Counted from the first letter of the stretch, positions 23,186 to 35,110 are shown. The stretch: 64,000 bases of DNA from Athripsodes cinereus (GCA_947579605.1 OX388310.1:3534001-3598000); one strand, 5' to 3'. Made by a program: numbers and translations. Notes: generated from the letters alone by a model not told the origin.

Positions 23186-23908
23186 ATAAATACGTTATCG
23201 TACACTGAAAAATTACTTGCGTTGTATTTAAAAAAAAATAGATCGATATTCCTATTGTCGTTGACGAATGAACGATTAACAATGTTAAATTTCAGATTAA
23301 TATGCACAAATTAGACATAATTTTATACCTGAAATAATATTAGGTATATATTATAATATGTGTATCAAAACGTGTAGGTACCTATTAATGGTTAGTATAA
23401 TATGATTATGATAAGTAGATAATATTTCTTATCACCAAAACCGCGATAACAATAATCACTCAAATAGAGGAATTTATTATAATCATATGAAACACGTATT
23501 AAACAAATAATATTTATTAAAGAAAAAAAAACGTGGTTTCATTTGCATTTTTGTGTCGTATTTTATTTATCACCTATTTAATTGAAAAGTGATACAATTA
23601 TAAATTTTCCTTAGTAACCATATTAATTTTATCTTTAAAACATTATTTTTACACGGTTATCTTTGTTAAAACAATGTTTATTAAATGGTCAGTAGTATTT
23701 CATATAGACTCTAAAAAATACAAACAATAGTTAAAAAAATTCGTTTCGATTGAGTGAATGTGCAATCGTTAAATGAGCAGTGATTTCTCCAAAATTAAAG
23801 CTCTGTAAAAGTTTCTGCCGTGTTAATACAGTGAATAAATAAATAATGTTATGACGGTGTTTTAAATAATAATGCATTTAATTTGCTTAACATTTATTTA
23901 CAATCAAA

Positions 23909-26900
23909 ATGAACAGCAGCCATCAATCATTCAGATCAGCTTTGTCTAGTAGAACAATTGTATCTTCACATGATATAAATTATGGGAGAGGATTCAAGTG
24001 GAAAATACTTCTAGTCTTATTTTTTAGCAATGTAAGTAAAAATTTATAAACAATTAAGTTTTCTATGGACAAAATTGTCAGACAAATAACGCGGATATTT
24101 CCATTCTCACTGTAGATGTAAATTTTTTTTTTTTTTTTAAAAAGATATATCTGGGTTTGTTATAAACCCAAATACAACCTTATACACCTTTCACACTAAG
24201 CTAAAAGCTTGTGCCGTGAAAGGGGAGTTTGCCGGCAGATGTAAATTTATTTCCTATGAAGGGATAAATTGAAATGAATACTATATATGTAATAGATTTG
24301 ACGATGTTGATGTTAACAGTATAAATCTTTATATTAAAAAAATGATAAAAAATATTTAAACACAATCATTGTTTAAGTACTTTCAAAAAACAATTAATTT
24401 ATTTTATTTACTGGCCTTTCGGAACTAATCCATCGTCAATGCTAGTTTCCATGATTCTGGTACTGACGACGATATAGTTCCGAAAGGTTTCTGCCAATAA
24501 ATATAAAGAATTATGAGTAAACAGTCTCTGTGTTTGAAAATTTTTCAACACCATCGAAGCATGAAATAATTCAAATTGGCTTACAGCCTTCTCTGCCCAA
24601 CGCAGTTGGAAAACGCTGCACCATAAGGGTTTGATAGTATATAAAAGTTGAAATATAAAAAATATCGTATAGATTCAAATATGCCTGAGACTTTCCAAAA
24701 ACAAAAAATACCTAATCTCCTCCTAAGAATATTTTTATTTTTTTACAAGTTTATTCTGCCTGGATTTATTCTATCGTACGGTGTAATAGCCAACATCAGA
24801 AAAGAATCAGGACATCCTACATCAGAGTTACTTATCGTACCGACAGTGTTTTGTGCATCGTGGTTGTTAACAGGTAACACGATTCACTATACATACATAC
24901 ATATCTTCCGTCGTTGAGGGCTCATTGGGCTAGGTATTTCCTCAAGAGGTGCTTGTCAATTGTCATTTCTTTAGACCTCTGAAAACTCCAAATCAAATAT
25001 AAATTACTATTGTTTTTCTTTTATTATAATGACTTTTAAATACAAGTAAGAATGCTTTAAAATATATCTCCATTTCAAGGGTAGGTAAAATGTCTCTCCT
25101 ACTCCCAGAGAGACATTTTAGAAGTTCTTGTCTAGAAGAAACTTTTCACTCTTTGTTCCTGCCTGGGTATGCCCTTACCCTTAATTTCATTATACTCGTT
25201 TTGCAGGAAAACATTAAACTGAATTGTTTTGAAATACCTAAGATAATTACCTTTAAATAGCATCAAAATAATCATCTTCGATATAACAATTCCGTTTTTT
25301 TTTTCAGAACCAAGGATAAAAGATGTAGCGGAATGTGACAAAAGAATTAACCCTAAGATATTAGCGTTTGTTGGTATAGTTTTTAGTTTTAATGGCGTTA
25401 TTTGGAATATTTACACCGATGATATTTTCTTACATACATTTGTTTATGGATTTTTAGGAGGTAAATTTTATTTTCTAATCAACTTTATAAAACATTTTGT
25501 CAAATCACAATTTGTTAATATAACCATTCCTTATTTACAGGCCTTGGAACTAGTCTCGTAGTATCGCAATTAAATCACATTATTGATGACATTTTTCATT
25601 TAGACATATACAGAGCTCATAGCGTTATGTTGTATGGTCAAGCTTTAGGACAATGTTTCTTGCCATATGTGTTCATGATCGCGTTTTACTTTTATGGACA
25701 TTCTTTGGGATATCTAATAATCAGTGGTGTAGTTCTACAAATTCTACCGCTGTCGATATTTTTGAAAAGTACAAATATCCATAATAGAAAGACTTCTCAT
25801 AATTATACATACAAAAGAGCATACTCTCTATTTGATGACACTTATTCTATTACTAGTAATATCACTGACGTACCTCTGGCTGATCTTTCAAAAAAATCAT
25901 GGAAGAGTCCTTCGGATGAAAACTTGCTAGCAGCCAATAAAGAAGATGAAACTAGTTTTATGGAAGACGAAGACTTTTTCACAGAATTTGATCAAGAGTA
26001 TTATGAAGACGATAAATTGAAAACCCTTCATGGAGTAGAAATACTACCACAAATTTTAGAAGAAAACGAAGATGTGGAAGATGAAAACGAGAAAGCAAGG
26101 GATGAAAATAATTCTAACGTTAGAAAGACTTATTGTATGAACCATAAACAAAATTATATTATAGAAGCAAACGAAATAACTAATGCACCAGCTACAACCG
26201 ACGAGACTATAGAAATATCCCACCAAAGTCATGCTAAGTCGAACGATATTAAACTTAGCAGCATTTTCATAGAGAATCATAGAGGTGGTTGCGGACTTTG
26301 CTGTTCAAAATTTTCTGTTTTCAATATCTCTGATTATATTAGAGAAAATATTTTATATCCATTAAAACTATCACTGAAGACCTGGCAATTCTATCCAGTT
26401 CTATTACTGACAATATCAACAAAGTGTCTGTATTTTTATTTTTCACCATTTGTAGCTCTTAAAAGTTTTTCATTTCATTCTAAATTGGAAATATCTAATG
26501 TAGCACTAATATTATCTGGGTATGGATTCTCTTGGCTAAGTTTTCTTGTAGTGTCATCATCGATATACAATTTAAAGAAATCCAAATATAAAATTGTCTC
26601 ATCGTTCGGAGCCATTTTGTCTTCTCTAGGATTATTAGGTAACTAAAGTACTTATCTAATTTAATTTTTAATCATATAATACACAATTCCTAAGCCGGGC
26701 AGTAACCATTTGCATGGATGAACAAATTTAAAAAAAAACTCTGAAGAACATTTTTTTTTAAATTTAGCTCCCGACTTCTTCGCACTGGGAAACTTTTGTT
26801 TTTTTTTTAAATTTCGTTATATGTTCAAAACATTAAAGCCTTAACAAGTAACGAAGTTAACTTGTTCGTTAACGGATTAACGATGAACGGATGAACTCAG

Positions 26901-27617
26901 TTAAACCTTTTGATTAACTATGCCCAGTTCTGCAAATTTCGTAATTGGTAGTTAAAAATAAAATCACATCGGCTCATTTTCTACAAATTTCTGAAAATCC
27001 GCCTTTATTTTCGAGTAAATAAGTTCTATGAAAAACTGATTAAGAACCTAAAATACTTGAAACAGAAATAGAAACGTGCAGTATTCTTAGTTTCAATATC
27101 CTACGATTGATGTTACTTTACTTTTATACCCCTCAATTTACAATACATGTAGGTAGTAGCAGGTATCTAATATATCTCTAGCTATTTTCATGGAATAAAT
27201 GTATGTAGTCTAGACATTATTAGTAGGTATGTCTTTTATAACTAAAACTTACTTACTTGATTTATATTTTCAGCTATATTAGAATTTGAAATACTAGAAC
27301 TCATATCACTTGGTACAATTTTTACTGGTGTTGGCTATGGTGCACTATCAGTAAGCTGCAATGAGACATCTTCAGACTTAATCGGTTTAAGAAAATGGAC
27401 AAAAATCAAGGGGAATTTGGAGACAATGTCGACATTATTAACCATAGGAGTTGGGATTTGGCTTTCATTCTTGTTAACAACATCTAAAGAAGTTGACCGA
27501 TGTTTTCAAACTCTATCCATCATGTTGATTTTATCTGGAATATTTTTAATAATAATTATATTTGTCGAAATTGTAAGTAAACATAGACATAATGATCACA
27601 TTTGGCCACATATGTAA
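23909..27617 (+). CDS. Major-facilitator-like (monocarboxylate-transporter-like) membrane protein, 613 aa, five exons
   Basis: Exons are 23909-24031, 24750-24873, 25308-25460, 25541-26638 and 27274-27617 (TAA). All junctions are GT-AG, the phases agree, and the total is 614 codons including stop. About six hydrophobic segments precede residue 210 (for example KILLVLFFSNFILPGFILSY across the first junction, and YGFLGGLGTSLVVSQ). A long hydrophilic, acidic loop (about 210-400, with EDETSFMEDEDFF) follows, then about six more segments from ~405. Two six-helix halves with a large central cytoplasmic loop are typical of MFS/SLC16 transporters. Sequence similarity is weak to my eye, and no substrate can be named. 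The first exon has a canonical ATG and hydrophilic N-terminus, as expected for a cytosolic end. The first intron holds a SINE and a hammerhead-like foldback. Confidence 0.8.
24122..24237 (-). mobile_element. SINE family 1, headless copy in the transporter's first intron
   Basis: A poly-T start is followed by the GGGTTTGTTATAAACCC hairpin, TTTCACACTAAGCTAAAAGC and GGGGAGTTTGCCGGCA, matching the 48069-48268 copy without its tRNA-like head. Confidence 0.8.
24405..24500. ncRNA. Foldback with two decayed hammerhead motifs facing opposite ways
   Basis: Plus strand: CUGACGA (24463-24469), GAA (24482-24484), stem III AGG/UUU (24485-24490) with two G-U pairs, then C24491, and stem I UGGUA (24458-24462) with UGCCA (24492-24496). 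Stem II (GATATAGTTC) is degraded. The minus strand has UUGACGA, a GGA...UCC stem II and GAAAGGCC in the left arm. Together they form an imperfect inverted repeat, as for Penelope-like foldbacks. Both look damaged. Confidence 0.5.
26690..26940. repeat. Possible MITE-like segment in the transporter's last intron
   Basis: Short GTTAAC/GTTAAT-rich blocks (GAAGTTAACTTGTTCGTTAA, CGGATTAACGATGAACGGAT) lie between a GGGCAGT-type start and an ACTATGCCC end. The GGGCA/TGCCC ends are too short to call TIRs firmly. Confidence 0.25.
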
Positions 27618-27751
27618 TCAAAATCGATCTCTATAGTTATTTATTTATAACCAAATACACGTTTCGTAAAAATATTGGTATTTTACTGCCATCATTTCTA
27701 TAAATTGTTTTAATGATTTATATTATTATTGAAAGTAACGTAATTGATCAA

Positions 27752-28050
27752 TTGATTCATTGTCGATTGTCGTATGTAATCAGAAGTCGATGATTCACCC
27801 CGTGGAGCACCCGGTAAAGAATTGGTCTCCCACTCTTCTGCGTAAGTTTTCGAGTGTCCTGTAAAAGGCAGGTGTTCGAAAAAAATAAGACATTTTACAT
27901 CTTAAATTCAGCGTTGAGGTTTGCCACCCATCCTGAATGTCTTGATTTTGTACTGGCACGAAGAGGACAGTTTGTATGTTTCTTACATGCAGCTGATCTG
28001 CTGGCTACCCCACTTGTGGGATATGCCGTGATGGTATAGTAGTAGTAGTA
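27752..28050 (+). mobile_element. Short retroposon (TAG-tail family), full-length reference copy with 12-bp TSD
   Basis: It is flanked by perfect 12-base direct repeats GTAATTGATCAA (27740-27751 and 28051-28062), so the unit is 299 bp. It contains CGTGGAGCACCCGGTAAAG, the TCCTGTAAAAGGCAGGTG block, GATCTGCTGGCTACCCC, a CCCAC-TT-GTGGG hairpin and the terminus ATATGCCGTGATGGTATAG, followed by (TAG)n. No clear RNA polymerase III promoter is seen. It is mobilised, by inference, by the RTE-like LINEs whose 3' end it shares. Confidence 0.88.
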
Positions 28051-29692
28051 GTAATTGATCAAAAAACGTATAAACATAGAAAAGAAACATATGGGCCCAT
28101 CTAAAAACGATTCCTTATTTTCTCCTGTCGTTCCCATAGAAATAGAATAGATTGAATCTAAAATATTATACGACATCAGCGATACCTAGCGGCCGTGGGT
28201 AGAACTGATTTGGATTGTTATTCTATGACTGTCAAAACAAAGTTGAACTGTCAAAACAAAATGAAACTCGTAGGCGATACTTGAAAGTGTGCCCGGTATA
28301 AAACGTGCAAATAATCGTATATTTCTATATAATTGCGATATCAGTATATCTGGAGAAAAAGTTTCTCATGAAAACCTGTCGTTTCCGGCAAAAATAAAAT
28401 CTAGTTTTTATTATAGCACACGACTTACTATTTTTTCTTACCTAATGTGAGGTACCGCTAATTTCATTATATTATAATATCTTTTCAGAATCAAAAGTGA
28501 GTTATAGTGTCAATAATTTTACAGAATTGTTATGGTTTTAATTTTTTATGAAATACAAGTCACTTTGTCGTGTTAATCTATTTAACAAAATGACTACTTT
28601 GGAGGAAGGTGGTCATATGAATATTACAATGTAGGTGACTTGACCCAAGGATTAAACATATATAGGAAGCACAATAAGGGTTGCACCCTCTCTCACCCAT
28701 GAATGTCAGTTCCTATGTCATCCATACTCTTCAAGAAAATTGTTTCTAAGGAAGGGCTCAAGGTTCGCCTGAAGGACTCCCCCTGACAAAATCCTTCCTG
28801 AAATATAGGAAGGCAGTGGGACATCATCAGAATTGAGAAAAAGAAAAATGCTAATGGTCTTTTATCAATTTTCAACTCTTACTAATATTAATTTAATGTT
28901 CCAGAGCAAGTTTAAAACAAATAAATTACAAACAAAAACAGTTTTAAAGGAAACAAGGCAACTGCACCAAAAACATAGATGCTTGTCAAAATTCTTTATA
29001 AATAGCTATACACCAATCACTTACAAGTGTAGTATATTGTAGCGCGCATAGAGAGTTCAAAGTAGCACCTATGTAACATTTCAAATATAATATTTGTTCA
29101 TTTAAATCGTCTTAAGCAATATTCAATTTTGTGAAACCTCTGTATTAATTTTTATTTGATGTAGAAAAAAATTGTTTATATTTTCTTTTTTCCATAACAC
29201 TAATTAAATGATTAATCTTAATAAATAAATATCAATAGTATTGAAGTGTTTTTATGATAAATCTCCACCACCAAAAGTCGACCTCTTAAGATTATTTTGA
29301 AATATATACAATACTACAATATTCTGTAAAATGAATGACCATTAAATTTGCCTAATTCATTGTCTAAGCATTCTTATGGGTACTATTCCATCAATGACTA
29401 GGAGCATTAAATTAATCAAACTAAAATATATCACTATCTTCTCAAAGAGCTCACGATGATCGTAAATAAATCATCATTGAGGCCTTGTCTTACCCCAATG
29501 TATTAGTACTTACTATGTTTTCTATTTTATGTATAGAATTGTAGCTATGTCAGACAGTTAGGCAGAGTTATATAAAATTGTATTCAGGTCAGACACTTTT
29601 TTCAGCTACATATTTGCTAATTCATTTATTGATTCCACTGACAATATCTGAATAACTTTAAACAATTTGGTAATGTATAGTAATAAAATAAT

Positions 29693-29800
29693 TCCATTGT
29701 AGCCTGGAGGTAGAGTCTCGGCCTCATGCACAAGAGGTGCGTAATTCGATCCCAGGTGCCAGCAATACCCCATTTCACGACACAAGCTTTTAGATTAAAA
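29693..29800 (+). mobile_element. SINE family 1, tRNA-like head with truncated body
   Basis: A tRNA-like head (TAGCCTGGAGGTAGAGTCTC A-box region; GGTGCGTAATTCGATCCC B-box region) is followed by TTTCACGACACAAGCTTTTAG. It is the reverse complement of the head of the 48069-48268 copy. Confidence 0.75.
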
Positions 29801-29866
29801 AATTTTACAAGTAAAAATACTTTAGAGTTTTAAATTTCTTTATTCACCAGTTACATATGTTTCGGG

Positions 29867-30178
29867 TTACAGGCCCATATTCATACTGTATGATATGTCC
29901 TTGTCGTATCTTCCATTCCTTGCAAACATACTTCCCAAATACACATACTCATTCACTTGCTCTAAACATTCATCGTCAACCTTTATTTCACACTCTCTTT
30001 CAAACACCATTACTTTCATCTTCGCGACATTAATTTTTAACCCATTTGCACTACAGCTATCATACACACACGAAACAATATCTTGTAAATCACTTTCATT
30101 CTCAGCCATTAAGACTAAATCGACTGCATACATCAATGCATTCACCCGAATTCCATTCAATTCAACACCAACATCCAT
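29867..30178 (-). pseudogene. RTE-like LINE reverse-transcriptase fragment with mutated active site
   Basis: The minus-strand frame has ALMYAVDLVLMAENESDLQ, where the catalytic YADD of reverse transcriptases reads YAVD. KINVAKMKVMVFERE and EYVYLGSMFARNGRYDKDI follow. The YLGSMF.R.G segment aligns with YLGSLFTRDGK at 32.6 kb. Loss of the first catalytic Asp makes it dead. Confidence 0.8.
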
Positions 30179-30368
30179 CCCTCTCAGAGTCTAATTTCAT
30201 TAACTTAAAACATTCTTAACTAATTTAATCACACATCTGAAGTAAAAAGAGTTTATTACATATCTTAAGAGTCCATCGGGATAATCTCACTCAATTTTTA
30301 AGAGAAAACGCCAAACCAAACAACATCTAGGTTAATAATAGGTCATACCAGATATCATCATCTCGCCC

Positions 30369-30625
30369 TCAACGCTCCTCTCGGGAGCACAAGGCAAAAT
30401 CCAGCCTCCTCATTTCAGAGCATCTCTGCGCCAATTGCGTCACCTCTTTCCACGACATTCCCTGCGCTCTGATATCGTTGTCATAGGAACGGTGTATTGT
30501 GGAAGAGGGACGCCTGGGCCGACGGAACCCTTGCGGACGGAAGAACAGTGCTCTTTTTGGCCAAATATCATTGGGCATTCTCAAAACATGTCCAAGCCAG
30601 GACCATTGTCTCTCCTGTATTACGA
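30369..30625 (-). mobile_element. LINE 3' fragment (RTE-type), copy 1
   Basis: The minus-strand frame contains PKRALFFRPQGFRRPRRPSS, MSWKEVTQLAQRC and RRLDFALCSREER. This ending resembles the W..va.LAqdR..WR.lv.ALC segment of RTE-type ORF2. Part (30505-30620) is nearly identical to 30949-31070. Confidence 0.65.
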
Positions 30626-30720
30626 AAAATTATCACAGAAAACATATTTTTATTTATTCTAAAATCACAGATATCTAATTATTTTATTCTATTATCATAG
30701 AAAACAATTTTTTTTTAATA

Positions 30721-30941
30721 CTACTACTACTATACCATCACGGCATATCCCACAAGTGGGGTAGCCAGCAGATCAGCTGCATGTAAGAAACATGCAAACT
30801 GTCCTCTTCGTGCCAATATAAAATTAAGACATTCAGGATGGGTGGCAAGCCTCATCGCTGAATTTAAGATGTAAAATGTCTTAATTTTTTCGAACACCTG
30901 CCTTTTACAGGACACTCGAAAACTTACGCAGAAGAGTGGGA
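30721..30941 (-). mobile_element. Short retroposon (TAG-tail family)
   Basis: From a (TAG)n tail (ACTACTACTACTATACCATC on the plus strand) through CCCACAAGTGGGG to the TTACAGGACACTCGAAAACT and AGTGGGAGACCAATTC blocks. The 5' part is missing where it joins the LINE fragment at 30947. Confidence 0.85.
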
Positions 30942-30946
30942 GACCA

Positions 30947-31125
30947 ATTCTGGAAGAGGGACGCCTGGGCCGACGGAACCCTTGCGGACGGAAGAACAGT
31001 GCTCTTTTTGGCCAAATACCATTGGGCATTCTCAAAACATGTCCCAGCCAGGACCATCGCCTCTCCTGTATTACGGAGATTACAGGTCTCTGCTGGGTGC
31101 GCCGGCGCATATCATTTGTAACATG
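30947..31125 (-). mobile_element. LINE 3' fragment (RTE-type), copy 2
   Basis: The minus-strand frame reads RPVISVIQERRWSWLGHVLR, then MPNGIWPKRALFFRPQGF, as in copy 1 (30369-30625). It joins directly to the short retroposon at 30941, creating a 126-codon chimaeric open frame (31110-30730). Confidence 0.7.
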
Positions 31126-31982
31126 ACACTAGATATAAGAATGTACAAATTGGAAAAAAAAACATTATAATCATATGAGTATTTATTTTAAACAGTAAAT
31201 AACTTATAAAAATATAACATAAAATTATACTATGACAATTTAAAAATTTGACTATTCATTTTTTTATTTATTCACTTTTTAACAATGCATTTCTAATAAA
31301 AACTTTACTGTGCATTGTTTATAAGTATTAATAAAATAAGTTCGTTTACTGACGGGTGCTATAGTTATATATCTGCATTGTATAGTTGTGTGTATATGTG
31401 TGTGTGATAAGAAAGTGTGACTGCGATTGAAAAAAACTGTTTGTGATTTTTTTTTATTTGATTATGTTTAATGGCCTTGTGCCGTGTATGAAATTATAAA
31501 TAAATAAATAAAAAAATTGCATTAATAATAACATTATGCTGTCTTACTCCACATCATTAAGATGATAATGGTCTCTTTCCTACTAATGCTGAGGTATACA
31601 GTAGTACTTTCTTCATACCTGCAGAGGGAGTTTTGTCCAATGTTATCCGTCACTGACTGTGCAAATCCTAAAAATGTTTATTATAATTATGTTAATAATA
31701 TAAAATATATCCTTTCCTTTATGCGTAAAGCTATGTCTCAATCATAAAATAGATCTCATGAATAGTATGTTATATGATAAAATGTAATAACTATAATCTC
31801 ATCGATGTTCGTAACCTAGAAAATAATATCTAGAATTCATAATATTTTTTAATGTAGTCGACACTAAGTGAACTCTATCTGCTGTTACAAACAACAAATT
31901 ATATGGCTTTCTTGGCTGATAATGTTGGACTACTTTCAATTAACACATTGGCGGACATATATTTCTTTTAGAATTTAGAATT

Positions 31983-32640
31983 ACATACATACATACCATC
32001 ACGCCGCTTCCCTCGCGGGGTAGGCAGAAAGGATCGAGCGCCACTTCCTTCTATCCTTGCATACATCTTTCGCTTCCGTCACTGTCATACAATTCCTCAT
32101 GCATGCTCTCCTGTTCAATGTGCTCAACACGTGACCGTCCTGTAGAATTTGATTTAAATGATCTTGCCATTTAATCCTAGGACGTCCACGTCTCCGAGCA
32201 CCATTCCTCTCAGCCAAATATATCTTCTTAGTCATTCTGTCCTCATTCATTCTTTCCACGTGCCCAAACCATCTTAACTTATTTACATTCATCCTTGTTA
32301 TTACACCCACTTTCATTCCACATTCCTTTCGTATATCACTGTTACGCACACAATCTCTCAGACTTTTACCACACATCCTTCTCAACGATTTCATTTCAAC
32401 TGCATTAATGCCACATTCATCCTTCTTTAACCATGTCCACGTCTCACTTGCATACATAAGTGTTGGCACTAAGATAGCAGAGTGCACCAACCTTTTAGCT
32501 GTGGTAGATATGTTTCTATTTGCAATTATTGGTCGGATTGCACCATTTACCTTATTGCCAGCAACTTTTCTCCTTTCAATATCGCTTTCACACTTCCCAT
32601 CTCTCGTGAACAAACTACCTAAGTACAAGTTAGAATTCCG
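31983..32640 (-). mobile_element. RTE-like LINE 3' end, subfamily B, best copy
   Basis: The minus-strand frame 32628-31999 (209 codons) has YLGSLFTRDGKCESDIERRK, LMYASETWTWLKKDE, MKSLRRMCGKSLRDCVRN, RMNVNKLRWFGHVERMNEDR and RRRGRPRIKWQDHLNQIL, ending SAYPAREAA-stop. This is the C-terminal part of an endonuclease/RT ORF2. The 3' terminus is a CCCGCGAGGG hairpin, GGCGTGATGGTATG, and an (ATGT)n tail at 31983-31998. Confidence 0.88.
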
Positions 32641-32708
32641 ATCGAATTATTATTGAACGTTAGTATTCAATATGCATTCAAATGAGTTTCCAGCAGATGG
32701 AAAATTAA

Positions 32709-33240
32709 CGGCTATTGCCGTCATTGTCGTTTCAGCCCAAATTTGTTTCGTACTAGGGATATGACGGGTATTACCGACAATGAAAAACTGACTGCAATTG
32801 CCGTCATTTGATTGGAATGTATAATTTATTATCTAACAGATAAAATGACGGCTATAGACGGCAATGCAATCTGATACAATAAAATAATTTTTATACTTTA
32901 TTTCTGTACGTATTTATTAAAAAAAAACGATAATATTATGAACAAAATAAAATGAATATTTGAAACATGCAAAAAACTAAAAACAATTAATGCTAAAGGA
33001 AATGCATAACTGAACCTTACAAGCATAACCGAAAACAACTCCTTATTACGAGCTATACACTTGGACATTTTTACTCAAAACATTTTATTATAGAGACACT
33101 TTCTTCCTACCGCCATATGATTACATGAATTATAAAGTGTCTTTAGCCGTCATTGCACCAAAAATATTACTTCGTTGTACGGGTATAGCCGTCATTTTCT
33201 GGACAAGTGATTTTATTTTGACGGCTATAGCCGGCATAAC
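32709..33240. repeat. Cluster of GCCGTCAT/ATGACGGC motifs in both orientations
   Basis: GCCGTCATT or its complement occurs near 32717, 32800, 32845, 33145, 33187 and 33219, with variants near 32763 and 32856. Several are extended to CGGCTATAGCCG palindromes. This resembles subterminal transposase-binding repeats of a DNA transposon, but no TIR or TSD is established. Confidence 0.55.
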
Positions 33241-33813
33241 CGTGAACGTGTTAAATATATTCCATTAATACTGAGACTCCAAACAACATCAGAAGAGGCA
33301 AAATCACTACATCAGTAGTAAAAGCATTGGTTATTACAATCTCAACAGAAAATTTAAAGGTATGTATTCAAGATTTCAGACGTGGAACCTACAAATCACG
33401 ATATCATCAGGTTGATTGCAGCTTTACGTGAGGATTACAATAATATGCTGAAGGAATTTCAAAGTCTCAAAACCTCCATTGAACAAAATGGAGATACCTT
33501 AGCATCTTTGAATGCTAGAACAAAAGCAATGGAATCAACATTAGAATCCAAAATAGCTCAGATAGACATCATAGAGCGATCAGTCTCTGATAATAGACAC
33601 TCTAAAGGAAAGGATTGAGGATGTTGCCTCTGGGGGACACCGGGTGGATACGCTGCGTGTATTATTACTTTGGGACTAGGTTAATTCATTCTGTGTTAAT
33701 TGGGACTTCTTCTTCCAAGTCGGTCCCTCAATGCTGAGAATAGTGACCACCATGACCCCAACCAAGCGACAAGCTCTCCCTCCGTCCTTAATTGAGACTA
33801 GTTGTGTTTTAAT

Positions 33814-34060
33814 TGGCGACCGGTGTGACGCGGAGGCTAACGCACTTGCCTTTGAGTCACGAGGTCCCGGGTTCGATTCCTGGCCAGGGCAAAATGAAGA
33901 ATGACCTTTTTCAAATTGTCCAGGGTCTGGGTGTTACATGTATATGTGTTCAGTGCATTGTATATATGTGTATCGTCACATTGGTACCCATAATACAAGA
34001 TTCATATTTTAATTTGGGACTAACTCGATCTGTGTGAATTGTCTATGCATGTTATGGTAT
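33814..34060 (+). mobile_element. SINE family 2 (tRNA-derived)
   Basis: The head GCGACCGGTGTGACGCGGAG begins a tRNA-like domain with a consensus B box (GGTTCGATTCC) ending GGCCAGGGCA. The body (GAATGACCTTTTTCA, GGTCTGGGTGTTACATG, ACCCATAATACAAGATTCAT) and the ending GTGTGAATTGTCTATG are shared with 58771-59018. The tail here is a degraded (ATGTT)n. Confidence 0.88.
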
Positions 34061-35110
34061 GTTAATCATTCATGGCAATATTATATCCTTATTTTTTATA
34101 TCTATAAAAGTTTTATAAAATCTTACCTATTAAAAAAAAATCCGCTGTTGAGTTTGGTTGCAATATTTTATTTTTCATGTTTTGGCAATCTCATTTTTGA
34201 CAAATCTATTAAATGGCCATAATGTTCTCTTTGGAAATCCACAATAATTTTACCATCAGCAGACCATTGCTCTTGTAATTACGTTTATAAATTTGATTTG
34301 AGGCTCTTCCATCGTGACTTCTAAATTTATGAGATAGTTACAGGTTTGACCTCAATGGCTATAGATTGGAATGTTTCAATGGAAAATTCTCTCCCTCCAT
34401 ATTATATGGCTGTTAAGTAGATGTAATGTAAATACAGTTTTCTATGTATTTTTACTTGCTTTTTTACTTTTATAATATTCACAGGATCAGACAGTCAATT
34501 GTAGAACATGACAACAAAATGTGAATTCAATAAGTGGACCAGCAAAGACCTAAATTTACCTGGAAGTCTCAAAAAAAAACATCAAAGTTAAATGAATCAT
34601 TATCAATCAACACTACTAACAGTACCGAATTACTAACGATTTTCGGTCAATTTCTACTATAGGTTATCCAGTAGTATCCATTATGACAACATAAATATTG
34701 ATGATCATAGTATTACGTATTTTTATTATCTTTCACTGTGTACCGTTACAAGATATCACAGAAGCCATATGGGGGCGAGGGGTTGCATCTTTTCCAGTGA
34801 TTGCAATATTATTTACATGCATAATTATGCCATGAGATTTAACTATGTACACGAATAAATCATTATATAAATATAATTTGTACCCCCTCCCCCATCTCAT
34901 ATCTGGATGCCCCATGATATCTTGTAACAGTATACATGAAAGATTAAAATAATAAATACAACTATGATCATCTTTTACATTAATGTATTTAAAACGAATG
35001 ATGAATAGATTCAAATGAATTAATAAAGTAAGATGTATTTAACTCAATAAATTAAGATGAATAGATTTAAATGAATGAATAAAATAAGAATAAATGAATT
35101 TAGTAAGATT
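34061..35110. other. Intergenic, no gene recognised
   Basis: AT-rich sequence without a credible coding frame on either strand. At 34750-34925 there is a rough inverted repeat: TACAAGATATCACAGA...GGGGGCGAGGG against CCCCCTCCCCC...TGATATCTTGTAAC. Confidence 0.35.
34750..34932. repeat. Imperfect inverted repeat
   Basis: GTTACAAGATATCA (34745-34758) has its complement TGATATCTTGTAAC at 34915-34928. Pieces inside (ATATG/CATAT, GGGGGCGAGGGG/CCCCTCCCCC, GATTTAAC region) also pair roughly. It could be a MITE; TSDs were not found. Confidence 0.5.

Noticed and set aside
33382..33618. 78-codon plus-strand frame with coiled-coil look
   Set aside because: Starts with GTG rather than ATG and has no splice context; at best a remnant of a LINE ORF1 (LESKIAQIDIIERSVSDN), too weak to list as a gene.
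33814..33890. Possible functional tRNA genes in the GGTTCGATTCC-containing segments (33.8, 57.2, 58.8 kb; also 29.7 and 48.2 kb)
   Set aside because: The segments recur with the same downstream body and microsatellite or poly-A tails, so they are SINE heads. The arms do not make a good cloverleaf.
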